Origin: Leishmania infantum JPCM5
Taxonomy: Eukaryota; Euglenozoa; Kinetoplastea; Trypanosomatida; Trypanosomatidae
Reading direction: 5' to 3'
Assembly: GCF_000002875.2 (NCBI RefSeq)
Contig: NC_009392.2
Location: 418,501-482,500 of the forward strand
DNA length: 64,000 bases
The notes under the pieces were generated by a model. The model saw nothing but the letters and a program-made list of their open reading frames with translations, searched no databases and was not told the origin of the DNA. The position numbers were made by a program, and so were the translations under genes. Positions 30,613 through 40,800 of the stretch are shown here, piece after piece. Within the stretch, counting starts at the first letter, position 1, and each line of letters opens with the position of its first letter.

Positions 30613-31893
30613 ATGCTGCGCACGACGCGGCTGCGGCGCATTGGGGTGCACATCCCCAGCGCCAAGGAGCTAGATGATCAGGTGCTGATCAACCGGCTAC
30701 GCAAGTCTCGACCAAAAAGCGTCTTTTCCCTCAAGGCCCTCACGACAGGCCGCGTGCAAGGCTTCGTCGCCGCTGGCGGTATTGTTCTCGGCACGGCCAT
30801 GTTTCTCGGCCCGTGGCTGTGGGAGGAGGTGCAGGAGCTGATGGGCAGCAGATACGTACCCCTGGCGCCGTCGCAGATGCCCCACACCTCGCCAGAGTGG
30901 TGGGAGAACGAGTGGCGCAAGATGAACCCGCTCTGGCGGGCTGGCGAGTCGATGAGCGACTTCTTCGTCGGCCCCTATCGTTTTGTGAAGGAGCAGACGG
31001 GGCGCGACATGTCCTCTGCAGCAGATTTCGTACGCACCTCACCATCGTCGTCGCTGTCATCGTTTGGCGCGGCTGGGGAACAGCAGCGTAGCTTCTTGCA
31101 TCGACTCAAGCAAGTGTTTCACCGATCAGCGTCTCTCACCACTTCTACGTGTGTCACTACTGCTTCTAGTGGTGTAGGGGCTGCCAGCAAAGGTGGCCAC
31201 TCTCGCCGCGCCACCGCTTCGGCTGTGATGCTGCCGAACCCGCCGCAGATGCTGGTGCCGCTCTGCGGCGACTCTCCGATCATGCGCACCGCGGCACTGC
31301 AGGGGTTCGAGGTGGATGCTGTGGACTCCTCGCAGACCGCCATCCAGACAGCCGTCGGCCGCACCGAGGAGGGCCTGCCGCAGGAGTTCTACTCAAAGAT
31401 TCACCTGCACTGGAAGAACTTCTTTTCGCCAGAGCTGTGGGAGGGGCCGTTGAAGGGAAAGAAGTACGACGTCATCTACGAGCGTCAGGGCATGACCTCG
31501 CTGAACCGAGAGCAGCGGCCCGACTACGCTTATCTGCTGAAGCGCGCCATGAAGGACGATGGCCTGATCTACGTTGAGGGTGTCTTCCGCACGGGGCGGG
31601 TGAAGGGTAACAAGTTGATGGGCCCGCCCTACTCCCTGTCGAAGCGGGAGCTGCAGCAGCTCTTCCCCCTCAGCGAGGGCTATTATGTGCGGTGCGAGGA
31701 GAAGACGGATGCGATGCAGCAACTAAGCCGCGAGAATCGCATTCTCAAGCGCGTGCCAAAGGAGCTCTACGTGACTCCGTTCAGCTGCGTCGTGTTTCGT
31801 GAGTCCACCGTGAATCTGAGAACACGGACGGAGCCGCTGCAGCACCCCGAGCCACCGACATTGACTCCCCCACAAGAGGGCTTTGTGTGGTAG
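30613..31893 (+). CDS. Membrane-anchored TPMT-like methyltransferase
   Basis: 426 residues. A basic N terminus (MLRTTRLRRIG) is followed by a hydrophobic segment at about 51-71 (GFVAAGGIVLGTAMFL), suggesting a mitochondrial or other membrane anchor. A spacer of about 140 residues, partly Ser/Ala-rich, leads to a thiopurine S-methyltransferase-type fold. The SAM-binding motif I VPLCGDSPIMRTAALQG starts near 215 and is followed by FEVDAVDSS. The downstream string YDVIYERQGMTSLNREQRPDY corresponds to the FDxIYDRxALxALPPxxR region of that family. YVEGVFRTGR and GPPYSLSKRELQQLF follow as in TPMT proteins. The substrate cannot be predicted, since family members act on thiopurines, selenium or tellurium compounds and other acceptors. 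The N-terminal anchor is not typical of soluble TPMT. Confidence 0.7.
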   Translation: MLRTTRLRRIGVHIPSAKELDDQVLINRLRKSRPKSVFSLKALTTGRVQGFVAAGGIVLGTAMFLGPWLWEEVQELMGSRYVPLAPSQMPHTSPEWWENEWRKMNPLWRAGESMSDFFVGPYRFVKEQTGRDMSSAADFVRTSPSSSLSSFGAAGEQQRSFLHRLKQVFHRSASLTTSTCVTTASSGVGAASKGGHSRRATASAVMLPNPPQMLVPLCGDSPIMRTAALQGFEVDAVDSSQTAIQTAVGRTEEGLPQEFYSKIHLHWKNFFSPELWEGPLKGKKYDVIYERQGMTSLNREQRPDYAYLLKRAMKDDGLIYVEGVFRTGRVKGNKLMGPPYSLSKRELQQLFPLSEGYYVRCEEKTDAMQQLSRENRILKRVPKELYVTPFSCVVFRESTVNLRTRTEPLQHPEPPTLTPPQEGFVW

Positions 31894-32955
31894 TCGCGCT
31901 GCGGCCTTATCTTTTCTTTTGCTACGTTGACCTTCGTGCTCCTGTGTTTACGAGTGCCGTCGCAGCTGCTTTTCCAGCCCTGGCTGTGACGCAGCGAGCC
32001 GACCTCTGCACGCGCGTCTCTCTCTACCCCCCACACACGCATGTACAGGGGAGGAAAAGAGGCGCAAGCGCTTGACAGAGAGACGTGTGCACACACGGAC
32101 TGGTGCTCCCGTCCTCGCCCCTCTTTCCGGGATCTCTCTCTCTCCTTACCGCTCAGCTCTTTTCGTCTGTGTGCTGCCGACGGCGCTGTTGATGACTTGG
32201 TTGGTTGCGTGGATGTATCACACTCATGCGTGCCTGTGTAATGGGAGGTAGGCAGAGGAGTGGGGAAGCGTTTTCTTCTCCACAACGTCTTCCCCTTCTC
32301 TCTTTCTCCCTCTTCAGCAATGCTCGACGTGGTGCCGACAGGATTCCGTCAAGAGAATGCACACACGCGTATCGCGACTGGGACATCAGCGGCGAGATGG
32401 CACACCGACACGCATTCACACATCTGCACTGTGCGTGTCTGTCTGTCTGTACGTGTGTGTGTGTGTCAGTGCCTGACGCATGGAGGGGAGGTCTACCGCA
32501 TGTAGCAAGACGTCGGTGCCATTCATGCTCTTGTACTATATTGCTGGCATCCTCGTCCCCCATCCACCTCTCCACCTCGCTCCGTCTCGCTGCAGGTATC
32601 TTGGCGCCCCCACCCCCTCCCTGTCTTCACACCTCCGCAGTCCTGCAGAAGAAGAAAAAAGCCGCTTGCGCGCTCTCGAATAAGTGCCCCTGCGTGCGTG
32701 CGTGTGCGATCGTCTTTCCGCCGACTCTCTCGCATCTCTTGGTGTGGCCCCCTCCCTCCCCCTCCATCTTTTTCCATCGCCTGTGGTGCGCATGCGTGTC
32801 TGGGGTGCTCGCACACCTGCTGACCAACACACACGCCCACACGCCCACACATCTATCGATATATCTACGTGTGCGTAGATCGATCGATACGCCCCACTGT
32901 ACCACTCGTACGAAGTTTCACACACCCTCCGACCACCTCTCCGGACGACATCAGC
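31894..32955. other. 1.06-kb spacer with near-palindromic stem before the next gene
   Basis: C/T-rich tracts at 32124-32164 and 32283-32313. Near the right end, arms 32855-32869 and 32874-32888 form an imperfect stem (13 of 15 pairs) with loop TGTG, about 70 nt before the ATG at 32956. No gene supported. Confidence 0.45.
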
Positions 32956-34623
32956 ATGCGTGGCTTAGGCGTGTTGGGACTGCGGGGTGTGCCGACGCGA
33001 CGGCCATGGCTCTGCGACGTGGCGCGACGAAGCGGTGATATTTCGATGTGCTCGACGGCGTCCACGTCGTACCGGTCTCAGGCGACGAGTGCAGGGGGCA
33101 CGCCTCCTCTACCACCCTCCACCTCCTCTCCGGTGCCGGCGCCGGCGGTCGACAACACCCTCTTCCACAACAGCGCTGCGGTGCACGGCACCATCCCGTT
33201 TGGCCGGCACTTATCCCCTGGGGAGCTGGCTCTGCCCCAGCACCCGCGCGGGTCGCACTTGTCGGCGCGCAACATCGCCACCGAGGCGTTGCAGATGAAG
33301 AAGCTCCATCAGGAGCGCGGTGGAAACCCGATGCTGGCCCAGCAGGCTCGCCGCGTCCTGTTTGCCACCTCGATCACCGGGCAGAACATCGACGCCCGCT
33401 CCGTCGCCCTTCTGCTGAACACGGCGGTGTACTTCGGCATGGAGAGCGACGCCCGCGTGGTGCGGGAGTGCATCGACTTCTGCCTGAAGAACGACAAGTT
33501 CATCTCGCTGGACATTATGCCAATCGTGGTGACGGCGTGCGCGACGCTCAAGTCGCGCGACGCGCGCGAGGTGATCGAGCTGCAGGCAATCAAGGCAACC
33601 AAAAATGCGCGCTTCCTAGATGCGAAAGGGGTCACCAACATCATCAGCGCCTTTTCCAAGACGGGCATCAACCATGAGAAGCTATTTGGGCTGCTCTCGA
33701 TGCGTGTTCAGACCCTCGCGCGCGTCGGCGAGTTTGAAGCGGCACACCTTGTCATCCTAGCGAACGCCTTCGCGAGGCTGCGCTTTAGAGAGCAACACGT
33801 TTTCGGTGCCATCGCCCGGCGCGCCATGTCGCTTCGGGAGCGCGTCACCGTGAATGAGCTGGTGCCCCTCATCAATGCCTTTTCAAAGGCGGGGCTTAAG
33901 GACCCGAAGTTGAGCAAGCGCTTCGCGGGAAAGGCGATGGAGTACGTGGATCAGATGAACGCCGAACAGGTGGCGATGATGTTTCAGGCTTTTGCCTACT
34001 TTGGCATCCGCTACGATCAGCTCTTCGGCGTGCTGACCAATCGTGCTGTGGAGCTGATCGACGAGTTCAACGCGCAGTACATCAGCACCACGCTCGCCTC
34101 CTTTCAACGCATTGGCATCAACAACCCCGAGCTGTTCGACAACCTGGCCGAGCGTGCGCTTGCGGTGGTTCAGGATCACGACGCGAAGGATATTGCCCTC
34201 ACTGTAACAGCTCTGGCGCACTTTGGGCTCAAGGATGAGGAGCTGTTCAAGCGTCTGGCCTCGCACGCCGCGTCCATTGCAGACCAGTTCGATCCAGTGG
34301 GGCTGGTGAACACGATCCATGCATTTGCTCGCACCTTCTTTCTGCAAGAGGACATGGTCGTCGCCCTGTCGGAGCGCTGCGTGTACGTGTGCCGCCACCT
34401 CGACGCGAATCAGGTGCGTCGCCTGCTCTGGTCGCTCGCCAAGTTCCAGGTGAAGGACCCCCGCATCCTTACCCCGGTCTTCAATCGCTGCCTCACGCTG
34501 CATCAGGACTTCTTCTCCGACCCGATGGGTGGGGAAGAGATCGAGGAGATCTTCGACGTCTTTGGGCCCAGTTTTTGCCCCCCGCTCTACCAGCTCTACA
34601 TGTCGCGCGGCAACAGCGTGTAG
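32956..34623 (+). CDS. Probable mitochondrial helical-repeat (HPR/FAST-like) protein
   Basis: 555 residues. The N terminus (MRGLGVLGLRGVPTRRPWL) is basic and amphipathic, fitting a mitochondrial import signal. From about residue 130 to 520 the protein is built of roughly 36-residue helical units. Each carries a motif like NIISAFSKTGINHEKLF, ANAFARLRFREQHVF, INAFSKAGLKDPKLS, FQAFAYFGIRYDQLF, LASFQRIGINNPELF or LTALAHFGLKDEELF. That spacing and the [A/F]-x-x-G-[I/L]-x-x-x-x-L-F pattern resemble the heptatricopeptide repeats of FASTK- and RAP-type organellar RNA-binding proteins. No RAP domain is evident at the C terminus. A role in mitochondrial RNA processing or mitoribosome assembly is likely for this class in kinetoplastids. 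The exact protein is not recognised. Confidence 0.65.
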   Translation: MRGLGVLGLRGVPTRRPWLCDVARRSGDISMCSTASTSYRSQATSAGGTPPLPPSTSSPVPAPAVDNTLFHNSAAVHGTIPFGRHLSPGELALPQHPRGSHLSARNIATEALQMKKLHQERGGNPMLAQQARRVLFATSITGQNIDARSVALLLNTAVYFGMESDARVVRECIDFCLKNDKFISLDIMPIVVTACATLKSRDAREVIELQAIKATKNARFLDAKGVTNIISAFSKTGINHEKLFGLLSMRVQTLARVGEFEAAHLVILANAFARLRFREQHVFGAIARRAMSLRERVTVNELVPLINAFSKAGLKDPKLSKRFAGKAMEYVDQMNAEQVAMMFQAFAYFGIRYDQLFGVLTNRAVELIDEFNAQYISTTLASFQRIGINNPELFDNLAERALAVVQDHDAKDIALTVTALAHFGLKDEELFKRLASHAASIADQFDPVGLVNTIHAFARTFFLQEDMVVALSERCVYVCRHLDANQVRRLLWSLAKFQVKDPRILTPVFNRCLTLHQDFFSDPMGGEEIEEIFDVFGPSFCPPLYQLYMSRGNSV

Positions 34624-35799
34624 AGGGGCCTTTGGTTGCTCTTGTGTGCGCTCGTGTGCCCCCCCTCCCCTCCCCTCCCCTACCCTCTGTGCACGTTTAG
34701 GGGAGGGGCTCGAGGTCGGCCGGCGGGCCTTTGGATGCCGTTCGCTGATTCTTTTACGTGTTGGTCGCTGTTGTCTTCACACATACTTCCTTTCCTTGTG
34801 CTTGGTGCACATGCGCCGCGCTTGTGTGCCTCCCCCCTTCCCTCTTTCTGTGAGGGACGCGAGGTGGTCGCACGGCCCCCCTCTCGGTGCATGGCGGATG
34901 AGACTGTCACGCTCTTCTTTTTTTGCGTGCGCGTGTCGACCCTTCTCCTGCAGCCCACACCTGCCCCTCCCCTCCCCGGCTGCACCAGCGGGGCAGTAAA
35001 GCCGCTTGCACGGTGTCCATGGGAGGTGGCTCGACACAGGTGCCGGTGGCAGGGAAGGAAGCAATACGAAGGGAGGGCAGGAGAAAGCGAGGGAAAAGAA
35101 ATGAAGTGAGGTGCCGACATGGATCGGCCCACGATTTTTCCATGTGTGCGAAGGTGGCTGTTGCCTACGTGTGTGCGCGTGCTCGTCGGTTGAGGTCTGC
35201 CCACGCCTGTTTCTCTCTCTCTGTGGTGTCACTGTGTGCGTTGTGGATAACGCCGTCGAAACGAAAGGAGAAAGCGCTTCTTTGGGTCAGTCAACGTTGC
35301 CGATGTCGTACTGCTGAACGCGCTCCGTTTCACGTCAGCACACATACACGCGCTCGCGCTTACACACACACACACGCACACACGGTTTATGTATGCTGCA
35401 TAGGACGCGTGCGCCACTGCAACTCTTGCAAGCATCGGCTCCGTCGCAATCCAGGACTCCTCACCTTTTCGTTCCAAGACACTGTATGCCGCCGCCTGCC
35501 TTGATGCCATCATCTAACGCCTCTCCCCCCGCTCCGCCCTTGCGCCGTCGACAACGGCTTTACATTTTTCCCCCTTTCGGCTCCTTACCCCCTCTCTAAC
35601 CGCTTCAGATGCCGACAGTGTCCATTCCCCACCTCTCTCGCCCCCTCCCCTGTCTCCCCTGTCTCCCGTCATCTCCTTGCGCTGGTGATCTGTCACGCTG
35701 CTCAGCAGGAGGGACAGCAGAAGGCACGGCAGAGAAAAAGAAGGAGAGAGGTCTTGTACTGACACACGCACACACCCCTCAGCGTATTCGATCGACATT
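34624..35799. other. 1.18-kb spacer with C-run (antisense G-quadruplex) motif
   Basis: A C-run motif at 34659-34685 is listed separately. Further C/T runs lie at 34830-34850 and 35629-35672, the latter a plausible processing signal for SLU7. (CA)n at about 35361-35382. No gene supported. Confidence 0.5.
34659..34685 (-). other. Potential G-quadruplex on the template strand / C-rich i-motif
   Basis: Runs of C (7, 4, 4, 4 and 3) separated by single T or TA make a perfect G-quadruplex pattern on the minus strand, 36 nt after the stop of the helical-repeat gene. On the RNA it is a polypyrimidine tract, so it may simply be a strong processing signal. Both readings are inference. Confidence 0.45.
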
Positions 35800-37053
35800 A
35801 TGGAGCCGAATGCCGATGAGCCAAAGAAGTCATCGGTGCGGCAGCTGCTGCGCCAGCAGCGCGAGCTGCAGGAGATGCGCAAGTTTGGCTTAGCACCGCT
35901 CGCCGTGGACACGGAGACGCACCAGGAGATCAGCCCCAACATTCCGGAGTTTATCTCGCGTGCCCCGTGGTACTACGGGGCAACTGGCCCCACGCTCGTC
36001 CACCAGCGAAAGCAGGGCGACAGCGCCACTGGGGTGTCGGACGAGGTGCTGGATGAGAAAGTTGATCGCATTGTGGTCAAGGGCCAGGCATCTTGCTTCA
36101 CTGCTGGCGCGTGCAAGAACTGCGGCTCCCGCACGCACAAGACGAGCGAGTGCTTCCAGGCAAAGAAGAAGGTGGGTAGCGTCTACACGAATCGCGTCAC
36201 CGGGAGCGACATCGAGACGCACCAGGAGGCCAAGACGTACTCGCAGAAGCGAGACCGATTTGTGGGCGAGGTCGGCATTGACCTGATGCGTGCAGTGCGT
36301 CAGGGCCAAGAAGACGACAGCGTCGATGTCGCGGCACCGGCAACGGCGCGCCACCGGCCCGAGGACGTCTTTGGCAGCCGCACCGCGCAGCACGGCGGAG
36401 TGGAAGTAAAGGAACTGCCCAAGTACCTGCACAACCTGGATCAGCAGGACGGCCTCTTCTTCGACCCGAAGACCGGCTCGATGCGTGCGAACCCGAACGC
36501 GGGCGACTCGACCAAGGCCTTTCGAGGAGACCTGGAGCGCTACCGCACTGGTGACTACTACAATTACGTGGAGTCGCAGTACCGCTTCTTGACGGGGCAG
36601 TCGAGGTCGTTTGTGGACTTCGAGTTTGATAATGCGATGCGCAGGGCACGCGAGCAGCAGCAGGAGCCGCAACAGCAAGAGCAGGACAGCACTAGAGGAC
36701 CAGTGACGAAGGTACTGACAGAAACGCCGCAGGATGTGCTCTTGCGCTCCTTGTACGGCACGAGTCAGCCGAAATTCGACTCGGATGTGCCACCCTCATC
36801 CACCACCGAGAGCAAGACATCTGCTCCATCCTCATCTCCTGCCCCACCGATCGACGCCCTCGTCACGACGGCAACTGCGACAGTAGCAGCGCACTCCAGT
36901 GTCCAGGCAGCCTCCCTCTCATGGGTGACCACGCGCAACGGCCACGCCGCCGTGTATGGAAGCTACTTTGATCCCATACACTTTCGCTGGGGCTACGCGT
37001 GCTGCAAGAGAATGGGCAAGGACGCAGCTGGCTGCAGCGCGACGCACGCGTGA
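35800..37053 (+). CDS. Pre-mRNA splicing factor SLU7
   Basis: 417 residues. The N-terminal core motif IPEFISRAPWYYG (about 48-60) followed by GPTLVHQRKQ is diagnostic for SLU7. A CCHC zinc knuckle CKNCGSRTHKTSEC sits at about 105-118 (C-X2-C-X4-H-X4-C). Downstream, the conserved AFRGDLERYRTGDYYNYVE region and FLTGQSRSFVDFEFDNAMRRA (split around 245-290) match the family. The C terminus WGYACCKRMGK matches the SLU7 WGYKCC motif. SLU7 acts in the second catalytic step, in 3' splice-site choice. In trypanosomatids almost all splicing is trans-splicing of the spliced leader, so it is expected to serve that reaction as well as the very few cis-introns. The family call is firm; the role in trans-splicing is inferred. 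Confidence 0.9.
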   Translation: MEPNADEPKKSSVRQLLRQQRELQEMRKFGLAPLAVDTETHQEISPNIPEFISRAPWYYGATGPTLVHQRKQGDSATGVSDEVLDEKVDRIVVKGQASCFTAGACKNCGSRTHKTSECFQAKKKVGSVYTNRVTGSDIETHQEAKTYSQKRDRFVGEVGIDLMRAVRQGQEDDSVDVAAPATARHRPEDVFGSRTAQHGGVEVKELPKYLHNLDQQDGLFFDPKTGSMRANPNAGDSTKAFRGDLERYRTGDYYNYVESQYRFLTGQSRSFVDFEFDNAMRRAREQQQEPQQQEQDSTRGPVTKVLTETPQDVLLRSLYGTSQPKFDSDVPPSSTTESKTSAPSSSPAPPIDALVTTATATVAAHSSVQAASLSWVTTRNGHAAVYGSYFDPIHFRWGYACCKRMGKDAAGCSATHA

Positions 37054-37190
37054 CATGGGCTGCGGAGCATCCTGCTCTGCTTGTGCGTGCCCTCCTCGCA
37101 CAGGCGTGCGCTTCCCTGTCTTGTCCTTCACACGCACACGTCTCGCGCCGACTGCGCAAAGCATGACATCCGCGGCTGGGGCGAAGAGGG

Positions 37191-37223
37191 GGCGCACGGA
37201 AGGCGTGGCGCCTTCCGTGCGCC
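37191..37223 (+). other. Perfect 15-bp hairpin with 3-nt loop downstream of SLU7
   Basis: Arms GGCGCACGGAAGGCG (37191-37205) and CGCCTTCCGTGCGCC (37209-37223) are exact reverse complements around TGG. It lies about 140 nt after the SLU7 stop, probably in its 3'UTR. The G+C content makes it very stable. No known RNA family was recognised, and protein-coding termination signals of this type are not used by these organisms. Confidence 0.75.
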
Positions 37224-37339
37224 TGTATATTTGTGTCTGCGTGCATGCGTGCGTGTACGCATCCGTGCCGCCCTCCTCCCCATGTTTTCTCTCGTTCTCC
37301 ACGTCTCCGCCTGCCTCGTTGCGCATTTCTCTGTCTGTC

Positions 37340-37372
37340 ACTCGCCTTGTTTCTCTCTCTCTCTCTGCGCAG
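37340..37372 (+). promoter_or_regulatory. Predicted spliced-leader acceptor for IFT121
   Basis: A (CT)n-rich tract ends in TGCGCAG at about 37366-37372. The next in-frame ATG of IFT121 is at 37836, which would give a 5'UTR of about 460 nt, within the range seen in Leishmania. Pattern-based. Confidence 0.35.
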
Positions 37373-37835
37373 AAGCATCTCTTGACTGCGTGCGCCACAC
37401 CCACTCCCTTCCCTCCTCCTTCTCTGCTCACCAGCTCCTGGCTGGCCCACCTTGACTCTGTCTGTGCAGGCGAAGAACATTCAGCTGCCATCCGCGCGCC
37501 ATTCGCTCGACCTCGCCAGGGGGGGGGGGACAGCTGTTGCCGTGTGTGAGAGAGGGGGAAGGCAGTCGAACCGTAGACGACGGGCCGCTTCCTGTCCGCC
37601 TCCCACGTGCTCTGTCTCTCTGAGTGCATGCGTGCGCGTTGGTTGAGCACTCACACACACATCACACACACACACACACACCGTTGTGGACGGGGCTATC
37701 CCCCTTCTGCATTCATCATTGTATTTCAGCCCAGCAGCAGCAGCAAGACGGCAAAGGGCAGCGGCATCAGGATCGCCTTCCCCTCACCCCCTGCCTATCC
37801 ACGCAGAGGCACATCGGCAGTGTGTGCAGCTCGCC

Positions 37836-40800
37836 ATGTTCGTGTATCTCAGCAAGCGCATCGCCATGCCCAATGGCGTGAAGGTGACGTCCATTGCGTG
37901 GAGTGAGGGGCAGGGGTGGCTTGCGTGCGGTGGGGAGAAGGGCCTGCTGAAGGTGCTGAAGGTGGATGGCGGCCCACAGGGGCAGAGGTCCGGGGGTCTC
38001 TCGTCTAGTCAGACGCTAGAGGGGCACGACACCACCGTCGACCTGGTCACGTGGAACCAGCAGTACTGCAAGCTCACAAGCAGCGACGTCAGTGGCCGCA
38101 TTATTGTGTGGATGCTGCACAAAGGGATGTGGTTCGAGGAGATGGTGAACAACCGCAACACCAGCCGTGTGGTCGACTTTGCCTGGAGCCCGTCCGGCAC
38201 GAAGATTTGCATTGCCTACGAGGACGGCGCCGTGATTGTCGGCGGCGTGGAGGGCAACCGCTACTGGGGTCGTGAGCTGCCCTACAAGCTGGCGAAGGTG
38301 TGCTGGAGCGCCGACGGCCACTCCATCCTCTTCGGTACCGCGACGGGTGACGTCTATGTGCACGACGCATCCAGCGGCGCACAGCTTAGCCAGGTCGAGG
38401 TCCAGTGCAACGATGGCAAGGCCTTGTCCCCGCTGGCTGGATTGTCATGGCACCCGGCGTGGGTGGAGCGACCGGAGCCGCTGGCGACGCTCGCGATTTG
38501 TTACCAGTCCGGCAAGATGCAGCTGATGACCAGCATCGGTGACGAGACGCCGCGCCTCATGGACAGCGACTTTCCCGTTCACTTTGTTTCGTGGAATTCT
38601 TCCGGCACGGTTCTCGCTGCGGCCGCGCTCACGCCGGCCACCGCGGAGGACGCGCCCACTGTTGTCACGCAGTTCTTCAGCAACGAGGGCGTTCACCTGC
38701 GCACGCTGCGGGTGGCTGGTAAGCAGTGCGGCGGGATCACGTGGGAGGGTGGCGGCCTGCGCGTCGCCATTGCCGTGGACTCCTCCGTGTACTTCGCGAA
38801 TGTGCGGCCCAGCTACAAGTACTGCTACTTCAAGAAGACGGTCGTCTTTGCCTTCACGATGCCAGACAAAGTCGAGGAGAGCGTCATGTTTTGGAATGTC
38901 AACACAAACGAACGCAGGACGAAGAGCGTGCGTGGCTTGCAGTACCTTAGCGCGTGCAAGGATGCCTGCGTGCTGGTCAGCCGCCCCGACGCTGCGCAGC
39001 AGCAGCGGATGATCCAGCTGGTGAACGCCATTGGCAGCCCGTTGGAGACGCGCTTCATTGACATGGAGTTGTACACGTACGACATGAACTCATCCGTCGT
39101 CGTGTGCTGCGGTGATGAGTCTATCTACATCTGGCAGTTCCGCGACCCCGGCACAGCGGTGGACGCGCTCGACCCCGTCTCAATGCAGGCAAGCCGCGCT
39201 GAGAGCCAGGAGCGCGTCATCCACATCGGCGACATCGTCCGCAGCGACACGGCGCCGACGATGAAGGTGCGCTCGGCTCTCACGAATGATCTCATCTGCG
39301 CCATGTGTGTCAGCGAGACGCACATGTTCGTTGCTCTCGAGTCGGGCACCCTGCACGTCTATCAGCTCAGCCCACTGCAGCTCGTCTCCAAGTACATCCT
39401 GCCCACCCGTGCGCAGTCCATGGCAGTGAACTGCAACTCGACGCAGCTGGCCGTCATCGACCTCGGCTGCATCACGAGCGTGTATTCTATTGAGCGGGAG
39501 AAGTTCTCACTTGTGCCGTGCAAGGCCGAGCCGATCGACGGGGTGGAGCTGAAAGACGTCTGGAACTTGCGTTGGGCCGTCGACGACCCGCACCGTTTTG
39601 CCGTGATGGAGAAGACGCGCATGCTCGTGTACAACCACGGCGTCGCGGAGGAGCCGGTGCAGTCGTGCGCGAACCTGTGCAAGTTCAAGTCACTCAAGAT
39701 CCGCACTCTGCAGCTGGACGAGCTCCTACTCGACCCGGAGCGGCCCCGCAAAGACTACGTTGTCGACTTTGAGGCGCAGCTGCTGCGCGAGATGCGGGCC
39801 GTGTTGCGCGACGGCACTGCCAAGGAGGCGTACGAGTTTGCCGAGTCGCACAACATCAAGAAGCTATGGGAGCTGCTGGCGGAGCACACGCTTTTCCAGC
39901 TGGACTTTACCTACGCCGAGGTGGCATTCATCCACTGCAAGGACTACCCCGCCATTCAGTTCGTGAAGCGCGTCCGCAGTCTTGACGACCCGAAGAAGCA
40001 GCTGGCCGAGGTGAACGCCTACTACCGCCGCTTCGACGAGGCGGAGCGGCTGTACAAGGACGTGGACCGCAAGGACCTGGCACTGGACCTGCGCTACCGT
40101 CTCGGTGACTGGTTCGGCGTCGTACGGCTTGTGCAGGAGGGCGGTGGTGACGAGGCGCTGCTGCTGCAGGCATGGGAGAACATCGGCGACCACTACGCGA
40201 GCCGGCAGAAGTGGTCCAAAGCAGCGCAGTACTACACGCAGTGCCGCCACTACCGCAAGCTGGCGCATGTCTTCTACATCATCGAGGACTACGAGATGCT
40301 CACCCAGCTCATCTCCATGGCGGAGCACGACAAGGAGCTGATGGTGACCCTGGGCAACATGCTGCTGACCGTCGGGCTCGCGGAAGAGGCGGCGAAGGCC
40401 TTCGTTGCGGCCAGTGAGCCGCGCATGGCGGTAAACGGCTGCGTGCAGGTGAACATGTGGGACCGGGCCATCGCTCTTGCGGAGGAGCACCGACTGGAGG
40501 ATGTCGGCCAGCTGCTCGAGAAGTACGCCAAGTACCTCATCCACCGCGAGCGCCTCACCGAGGCGATCGAGCTGTACCGCAAGGCAGGCAAGCACGATGA
40601 AGCGGCGACGCTTCTGGCGCAGCTCGGCAAGCGCGCAGCCCTTAGCGACCCGCTCAAGGCGAAGAAGTTCTACGTGCTCTCGGCGCTCGAGGTGCAGAAG
40701 TACCGCACCACCGCGATCGCCCTCAATCGCGACGGTGTCGAGGTTGTCAGGGAGATGCTCAACAAGGACCGAAGCACCGTGTCGGAGCGCACGCTCGACG

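Larger units (their letters stand above)
37054..37835. repeat. 0.78-kb spacer with hairpin, polypyrimidine tract and (CA)n
   Basis: Contains the perfect hairpin 37191-37223 and a CT repeat ending in GCAG at about 37349-37372 (both listed separately), a G-run at 37519-37528, and (CA)n at about 37650-37681. No gene supported. Confidence 0.5.
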
